A stretch of 64,000 bases of DNA from CAZYBG01 sp964645155 (GTDB taxonomy: Bacteria > Pseudomonadota > Alphaproteobacteria > Rhodobacterales > Rhodobacteraceae): contig CAZYBG010000006.1 of the NCBI GenBank assembly GCA_964645155.1, positions 3,244 to 67,243 on the forward strand. Reading direction: 5' to 3'. Made by a program: the position numbers and the translations under genes. The notes under the pieces are model-generated. The model saw only the letters and a program-made list of their open reading frames with translations. It did not search any database and was not told where the DNA came from. This document shows, piece by piece, positions 58,956 through 64,000 of the stretch. Within the stretch, counting starts at the first letter, position 1; each line of letters starts with the position of its first letter.

Positions 58956-60157
58956 CCCTTGATGAGCGCCTTGAGGTCGGTGGCGGCATCGGCCACCGCC
59001 TCTGGCGCGGGGCTGCGGCCGGCCTCGATCAGGCGCTTGCCCACCATGTAGGCGCGGGCGTCGTTCATCGCGTCGACGGCGAGGAACGTGTCGCCGCGGT
59101 AGTACCAGTGCGACCGGGCCGCGCCCGCCTCACGGATCACGATCCGGTCGTAGCCGTGGTTCAGGCCGGCGATCTGCAGCGCGACGTCGTACTGGTCGGA
59201 CCAGAACCACGGCACGGGGACGTAGGGTTCGGCCGCGCCGACGAGGTTCGCCGCCACCGCCTCGGCCATGTCGATGGCGTTCTGCACGCTTTCGAGCCGC
59301 AGCCGCGTGCCGCGCCAGGGGAACGAGGCGCAGTCGCCCGCCGCCCAGATGCGGGGCGCCGAGGTGTGGCCGAACGCGTCGGCGGCGATGCCGTTGTCGC
59401 AGGCGAGGCCGGCGGCTTCGGCGAGCGGCGTGCAGGGCAGGATGCCGACGCCGGCGATCACGAAATCGGCCGGAAGGACGGTGCCGTCGGTCAGCTCGGC
59501 GCCGGTGACGCGGCCGTCGCCGGTGAGGCGGGCGAGCCCCGTGCCCTCGCGGATCGTCACGCCGTGGCCGGCATGGAGGGCGCGGAACCAGTCCGATGTC
59601 TCGGGGCAGGCGACGCGGCTCAGGATCCGCGGCGCCATCTCGATCAGCGTGACCTCGAGCCGCCGCAGCGCCGCCACCGCCGCGGCCTCGAGCCCGATAT
59701 AGCCGCCGCCGACGATCAGCACGCGCGCGCCGGCGCGGAATTCCGGTGCCAGGCGGTCGATGTCGGCCAGCGTGCGGACGGTGTGGACGCCGGCGAGCGC
59801 GCCGCCGATGGCGTCTGGAAGGCGGCGCGGGACCGAGCCGGTGGCGAGCACCAGGTCGTCCCACGCGACGGTCTCGCCGCCGGCTTGCAGCGTCTGCGTG
59901 GCGGGGTCGATGCGGTCGACGCGGGTGCCGAGGCGGAGCTCGATCCCGTGGTCGGCGTAGAAGCCGGCCGGCCGGAGGTAGAGCCGCTCCCGCTCCATCT
60001 CGCCGAGGAGGTACTTCTTCGACAGCGGCGGCCGCTGGTAGGGCGGCACCGGCTCCTCGGCCCAGAGGGTGAGGCGGCCCTGGAACCCGAGCGCGCGGAG
60101 CCGGGCGACCAGCGAGGCGCCGGCCTGCCCGCCCCCGACGACGGCGATATGCGCCAT
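58952..60157 (-). CDS. NAD(P)H-dependent ferredoxin/rubredoxin reductase
   Basis: 401 aa with two nucleotide folds, HIAVVGGGQAGASLVARLRALGF and VLIVGGGYIGLEAAAVAALRR, plus PPYQRPPLSKKYLLGE, LVLATGSVPRRLP and the FAD-binding IWAAGDCASF. The C-terminal reductase domain contains VPWFWSDQYDVALQIAGL, typical of ferredoxin reductases of cytochrome P450 and ring-hydroxylating systems (FdR, ThcD). The redox partner is not nearby; the AlkB-type enzyme is one candidate. Confidence 0.88.
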   Translation of the reverse strand: MAHIAVVGGGQAGASLVARLRALGFQGRLTLWAEEPVPPYQRPPLSKKYLLGEMERERLYLRPAGFYADHGIELRLGTRVDRIDPATQTLQAGGETVAWDDLVLATGSVPRRLPDAIGGALAGVHTVRTLADIDRLAPEFRAGARVLIVGGGYIGLEAAAVAALRRLEVTLIEMAPRILSRVACPETSDWFRALHAGHGVTIREGTGLARLTGDGRVTGAELTDGTVLPADFVIAGVGILPCTPLAEAAGLACDNGIAADAFGHTSAPRIWAAGDCASFPWRGTRLRLESVQNAIDMAEAVAANLVGAAEPYVPVPWFWSDQYDVALQIAGLNHGYDRIVIREAGAARSHWYYRGDTFLAVDAMNDARAYMVGKRLIEAGRSPAPEAVADAATDLKALIKG

Positions 60158-60244
60158 GCCTGCCCCCTCCGCTCTGGCCTTGCCCGCCGGCGGAGCCTAT
60201 ATCGCGGCCGAGTGCAAACGCAAACCCGAGCGGGGGACGACGCG

Positions 60245-60733
60245 ATGACCATTGCCGTGGGCGAGAGGCTGCCGGACGCCACCCTGATCCGGATCGGCGA
60301 GAACGGGCCGGAGCAGGTGCCGCTGGCCGAAAAACTCAACGGGCGCAAGGTGGTGATCTTCGCCGTGCCCGGCGCCTACACGCCGACCTGCCATTCCGCC
60401 CATGTGCCGAGCTTCGTCCGCACGCGCGAGGAGTTCGACGCCAAGGGGGTCGACGAGATCATCTGCATCGCCGTCAACGACCCCTTCGTGATGAAGTCCT
60501 GGAGCGAGGCGACGGGGGCGGCCGAGGCCCGGATCACCATGCTTTCGGATGCCGACGGGAGCTATACGCGGGCCGTCGGGATGGCCTTCGACGCGCCGCC
60601 GGTCGGCTTCCACGGCCGCTCGCAACGCTACGCGCTGCTGGCCGAGGACGGGGTGGTCAAGGTCCTCCACATCGAGGAGGCGCGGGGCACCTGCGAGGTG
60701 TCGGGCGGCGAGGCGATGCTCGCGGCGATCTGA
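60245..60733 (+). CDS. Peroxiredoxin (Prx5 type)
   Basis: 162 aa. The peroxidatic Cys49 lies in VPGAYTPTCHSAHVPSF, followed by ICIAVNDPFVMKSW and LSDADGSYTRAVGM. A second Cys is in EARGTCEVSGGE near the C-terminus. This is the glutathione/glutaredoxin-dependent Prx5 group that reduces peroxides in the cytoplasm. The ATG at 60245 is the family start; the frame extending upstream is shadow of the divergent reductase gene. Confidence 0.93.
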   Translation: MTIAVGERLPDATLIRIGENGPEQVPLAEKLNGRKVVIFAVPGAYTPTCHSAHVPSFVRTREEFDAKGVDEIICIAVNDPFVMKSWSEATGAAEARITMLSDADGSYTRAVGMAFDAPPVGFHGRSQRYALLAEDGVVKVLHIEEARGTCEVSGGEAMLAAI

Positions 60734-60776
60734 GCGCCGGGACGGCCGAAGCCGTTGATCCGCCGCCAAAAAGGGG

Positions 60777-60816
60777 CGGCACAGGCCGTACACTCGCTGT
60801 ACACAATGTGTACACC
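60777..60816 (+). repeat. 40-bp four-half-site element, copy 3 (upstream of the BrnA-like gene)
   Basis: Same 11-9-11 arrangement of TGYACA-like half-sites as at 13596-13635 (inverted) and 42761-42800. It lies between the peroxiredoxin stop and the start of the ribbon-helix-helix gene, 33 bp before its likely GTG. Confidence 0.75.
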
Positions 60817-60849
60817 GGACTGTCGGCGCAGGGGGCTTCGGGGGAGGGA

Positions 60850-61257
60850 GTGCCACGGCAGCGTCAACCTGTGCCAGCGCTTACGTTCCCGCCGCCCGGC
60901 CCGCTCGACCGGGACCGAGGGAGCGCAATCGGCCCAGTGGAGGGCCGGCCGGAGAACGAACGGGTGACGCTGCGGCTGGATGCCGACCTGGCGCGCTTCT
61001 TCCGCCGCGCCTGGGGCCGGGGTGACCCGCAGGAGATGAACCTGGTGCTGCGGGCGTTCTTCAAGCTGCACATGTCGAAGATGGTGAAGGGCGAGGCGGG
61101 GTTCGAGACCCTTCTCGCCGAGGCCCGCGCGGAGCCGCGCCCGGAGATTCGGGCAGGCGGAGCGGGACCTTCAGGGCAAGGGGCTCTTCGGCGGGCTGGG
61201 GGAGGCTGGGGAGTGAGGGGGTTGCCGCACGGGCCGGGGTGGGGACGAGGTGGGTAG
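60850..61257 (+). CDS. BrnA-like ribbon-helix-helix protein (orphan antitoxin-type)
   Basis: 135 aa if started at the GTG at 60850, which follows GGGAGGGA. The recognisable part is ENERVTLRLDADLARFFRRAWGRGDPQEMNLVLRAFFKLHM, matching the BrnA antitoxin pattern (VTLRLDADvl.wFr...q..mN.vLRay). The ~36-residue Gly-rich C-terminal tail is unlike the family and may be frame read-through, and the N-terminal Pro/Arg segment is also unusual. No BrnT toxin gene lies on either side. It may be a free-standing RHH DNA-binding protein or a remnant. Confidence 0.5.
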   Translation: MPRQRQPVPALTFPPPGPLDRDRGSAIGPVEGRPENERVTLRLDADLARFFRRAWGRGDPQEMNLVLRAFFKLHMSKMVKGEAGFETLLAEARAEPRPEIRAGGAGPSGQGALRRAGGGWGVRGLPHGPGWGRGG

Positions 61258-61321
61258 GCACCCACCCTACGGCTTGCTCTGTAAGTATGCCTCACTTCGA
61301 CGTCAGCACTGACAACGAGCA

Positions 61322-61349
61322 TTGACTGTTAACTTGCACAGAGTATATA
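61322..61349 (+). promoter_or_regulatory. Promoter of the NYN-gene leader
   Basis: TTGACT (61322-61327) and TATATA (61344-61349) are 16 bp apart in an AT-richer patch. It drives transcription toward the attenuator-like hairpin and the NYN gene. Confidence 0.68.
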
Positions 61350-61417
61350 GGACCGCATAAGGACCCGTCGGGACCCCACCCGCACTGTCGGCTATGGGGG
61401 AACGATTGTAACGACCC

Positions 61418-61448
61418 CGGGGGCGCGTGAGCGTCCCCGTATTTTTTT
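61418..61448 (+). terminator. Intrinsic terminator/attenuator just before the NYN gene
   Basis: A 9-bp stem, CGGGGGCGC with GCGTCCCCG (one G-U pair), closed by the GNRA loop GTGA, then seven Ts at 61442-61448. It ends 9 bp before the ATG and its run of Ts directly abuts the GGAG ribosome site, so it either terminates a ~70-100-nt leader RNA or gates expression of the gene. Confidence 0.8.
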
Positions 61449-61457
61449 GGAGTCGCG

Positions 61458-62090
61458 ATGACGGCAGGTACGAGTAGTTCGTCCACTACGTTGCGAGTTC
61501 GTATATTTGTCGACTTCTGGAACTTCAGTTTATCTCTGCGGCGCCAAGACAACTCCTTCATGGTGGACTGGAGGCCCGTCGGGCCTCTGTTCGCTCGTGA
61601 GGCAGGAAATCTGGTCGATCCTCTGGCAACGGCGGTGTTCGAAGCGTTGCACGTCTACGGATCGTTTGATCCCAACAAACCGCAAGATGCCAGGCTCAAG
61701 AATTGGTTCACCAACACTCTTGATCGGATGCCAGGCACGCACGTGGTTCTGGTCGAACGCCAAAAGAAGATGGGCTATCCTAAGTGCCCGCAGTGCCAAA
61801 CCGAAGCTGCGGAGTGTGCTTCGTGTGGCGCGGACATGCGCGGCACCGAGGAGAAAGGCGTTGACACCCGAATCGTCGCAGACATGATTAGCCTTGCCTG
61901 GGCAAACGCTTACGATGTTGCGGTACTCGTATCCTCTGATCGAGACTTCGTGCCCGTCGCCGAATTTCTACAAACGAAGGGTATCAAGGTTGTTCATGGA
62001 GCGTTTCCTCCCAAGGGCAGCAACCTGTCACAGAAATGCTGGGCAAACTTCGACATAATTGGCTTAATGTCTCAAATCAGGCGCGCTTAA
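61458..62090 (+). CDS. NYN-domain (PIN-like) protein with zinc ribbon
   Basis: 210 aa. The NYN/LabA-type nuclease fold is suggested by VRIFVDFWNFSLSL (Asp19, Asn22), then EKGVDTRIVADMISLAWANAYDVAVLVSSDRDFVPVAEFLQTKGIKVVHGAFP with its three further acidic residues. A zinc ribbon (CPQC ... CASC, about 111-123) interrupts it. Codon use is clearly less G+C-rich than the neighbours, suggesting transfer. Such proteins cleave RNA or act in defence and silencing; no partner gene is visible here. The ATG at 61458 follows GGAG. Confidence 0.82.
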   Translation: MTAGTSSSSTTLRVRIFVDFWNFSLSLRRQDNSFMVDWRPVGPLFAREAGNLVDPLATAVFEALHVYGSFDPNKPQDARLKNWFTNTLDRMPGTHVVLVERQKKMGYPKCPQCQTEAAECASCGADMRGTEEKGVDTRIVADMISLAWANAYDVAVLVSSDRDFVPVAEFLQTKGIKVVHGAFPPKGSNLSQKCWANFDIIGLMSQIRRA

Positions 62091-62525
62091 CGCTCTCTTG
62101 CATGCCTGTCACACGCTCCCCGATGGGGATAGGCGGAGACCATAATGATGCTGTGGGCACGCTTTACGCTATGGCCCCTTCGTCGTTCCTTTTGAGAAGC
62201 AGAATGCCGACGAGTCGGAGGCACGCCTTTGGTCTGATGGAGGGTCGGGCGCGGCCCGGGCTGGTCGCCCGGGCCGAGGAGCGAGCGGGGCGACGGTGCG
62301 GATTAGGCAGTTGCGGGCTGAAGCCCGTCCTACGGACGGTTCGGCGGCCGCCCCCGGCCCGATCCTTGCGGATCGCGCGTTCGCGCCTTCGATCGCTCCA
62401 CTGGAGCGATCGCTCCGGGTCGGTGGCGCGCGTCGCCGCCCGGCCCTCCGCTTTCGCTCCGGGCGTTCGTCACTCGCATCGGTCCACCGGACCGATGCGT
62501 CGCGGGCGGTGCCCGCGACCGTTCC
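62091..62525. other. Hairpin-rich intergenic region
   Basis: No convincing gene. From 62308 it carries a REP-like motif (CGGGCT-GAAGCCCG followed by TCCTACGG) and then a series of hairpins: CGATCC-TTGC-GGATCG (62360-62375), GCGCG-TT-CGCGC (62375-62386), an 11-bp-arm palindrome at 62390-62412, another at 62475-62499 and CGCGGGC-GGT-GCCCGCG (62501-62517). The last hairpin lies 8 bp beyond the carB stop and may help end that transcript. Confidence 0.7.

Positions 62526-64000
<1,475 letters not shown>

Overview
The window looks like a chromosomal segment of a purple, aerobic-anoxygenic or facultatively phototrophic alphaproteobacterium of the Rhodobacteraceae type. The reasons are the very high G+C, the crtDC / crtEF-bchCXYZ-pufQBALMC superoperon, a CcrM-type GANTC methyltransferase, and many genes with typical Rhodobacterales sequence features. 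PufC carries four CxxCH motifs and an uncleaved N-terminal anchor, and no pufX follows pufM. This argues against Rhodobacter sensu stricto and fits a Roseobacter-like or related lineage. No prophage, insertion sequence, integrase or CRISPR array was seen.

Layout. 0-7.2 kb (mostly minus strand) holds an acyl-CoA/carnitine-type catabolic set (CaiD-like dehydratase, NDP-forming acyl-CoA synthetase, acyl-CoA dehydrogenase, thiolase), then a metallophosphoesterase, maleylacetoacetate isomerase and a MarR regulator, mostly chained by ATGA/GTGA overlaps. 7.6-13.5 kb holds creA, the threonine-degrading pair kbl-tdh, a second metallophosphoesterase with a lipid/diacylglycerol kinase, and an MFS permease. 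13.6-17.2 kb holds hmgA, a metallo-beta-lactamase-fold protein and fahA. With maiA these complete homogentisate to fumarate plus acetoacetate. The MarR gene and hmgA share an 18-bp palindromic operator, so they form one regulon split by about 6 kb. 17-30 kb is mixed housekeeping: UDP-sugar epimerase and LacI regulator, tRNA-Arg(CCT), a P-type ATPase, a membrane-anchored winged-helix protein, rnhB, ccrM, an AlkB-type monooxygenase, mutY, a DUF721 protein and a thiol-disulfide protein. 30.2-33.5 kb holds lpxK-waaA-DUF4170 (lipopolysaccharide) and a pseudouridine synthase.

33.5-50.2 kb is the photosynthesis gene cluster. On the minus strand, crtD-crtC runs into a tandem GFA-domain gene. On the plus strand are crtE-crtF-bchC-bchX-(72-aa ORF)-bchY-bchZ-pufQ-pufB-pufA-pufL-pufM-pufC, a strong terminator, then dxs. 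CrtE and Dxs feed isoprenoid precursor, CrtC/D/F make the spheroidene-type carotenoid, BchXYZ and BchC carry out late bacteriochlorophyllide steps, and the Puf proteins build the LH1-reaction centre core with its cytochrome. Two perfect pairs of TGT-N12-ACA PpsR/CrtJ sites lie between crtD and crtE and in front of bchC. The pufQ-pufB and pufA-pufL gaps contain RNA hairpins.

50.4-64 kb holds a 2,4-dienoyl-CoA-reductase-like flavoprotein, a LysR regulator, an OmpA-family protein, an AhpD-like protein, a GNAT, a CinA-like protein, sfsA, map, a 58-aa conserved-looking ORF, rsmD, a ferredoxin reductase, a peroxiredoxin, an orphan BrnA-like ribbon-helix-helix gene, a low-G+C NYN-domain gene with its own promoter and attenuator-like leader, a hairpin-rich intergenic block, and the 3' part of carB.

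The most unusual signals are a 40-bp element of four TGYACA half-sites (11-9-11 bp spacing) directly upstream of hmgA (inverted), bchZ and the BrnA-like gene; a translationally coupled 72-aa ORF between bchX and bchY; a crtC frame with no canonical start codon; a tandem GFA protein coupled to crtC; and the NYN-gene leader.
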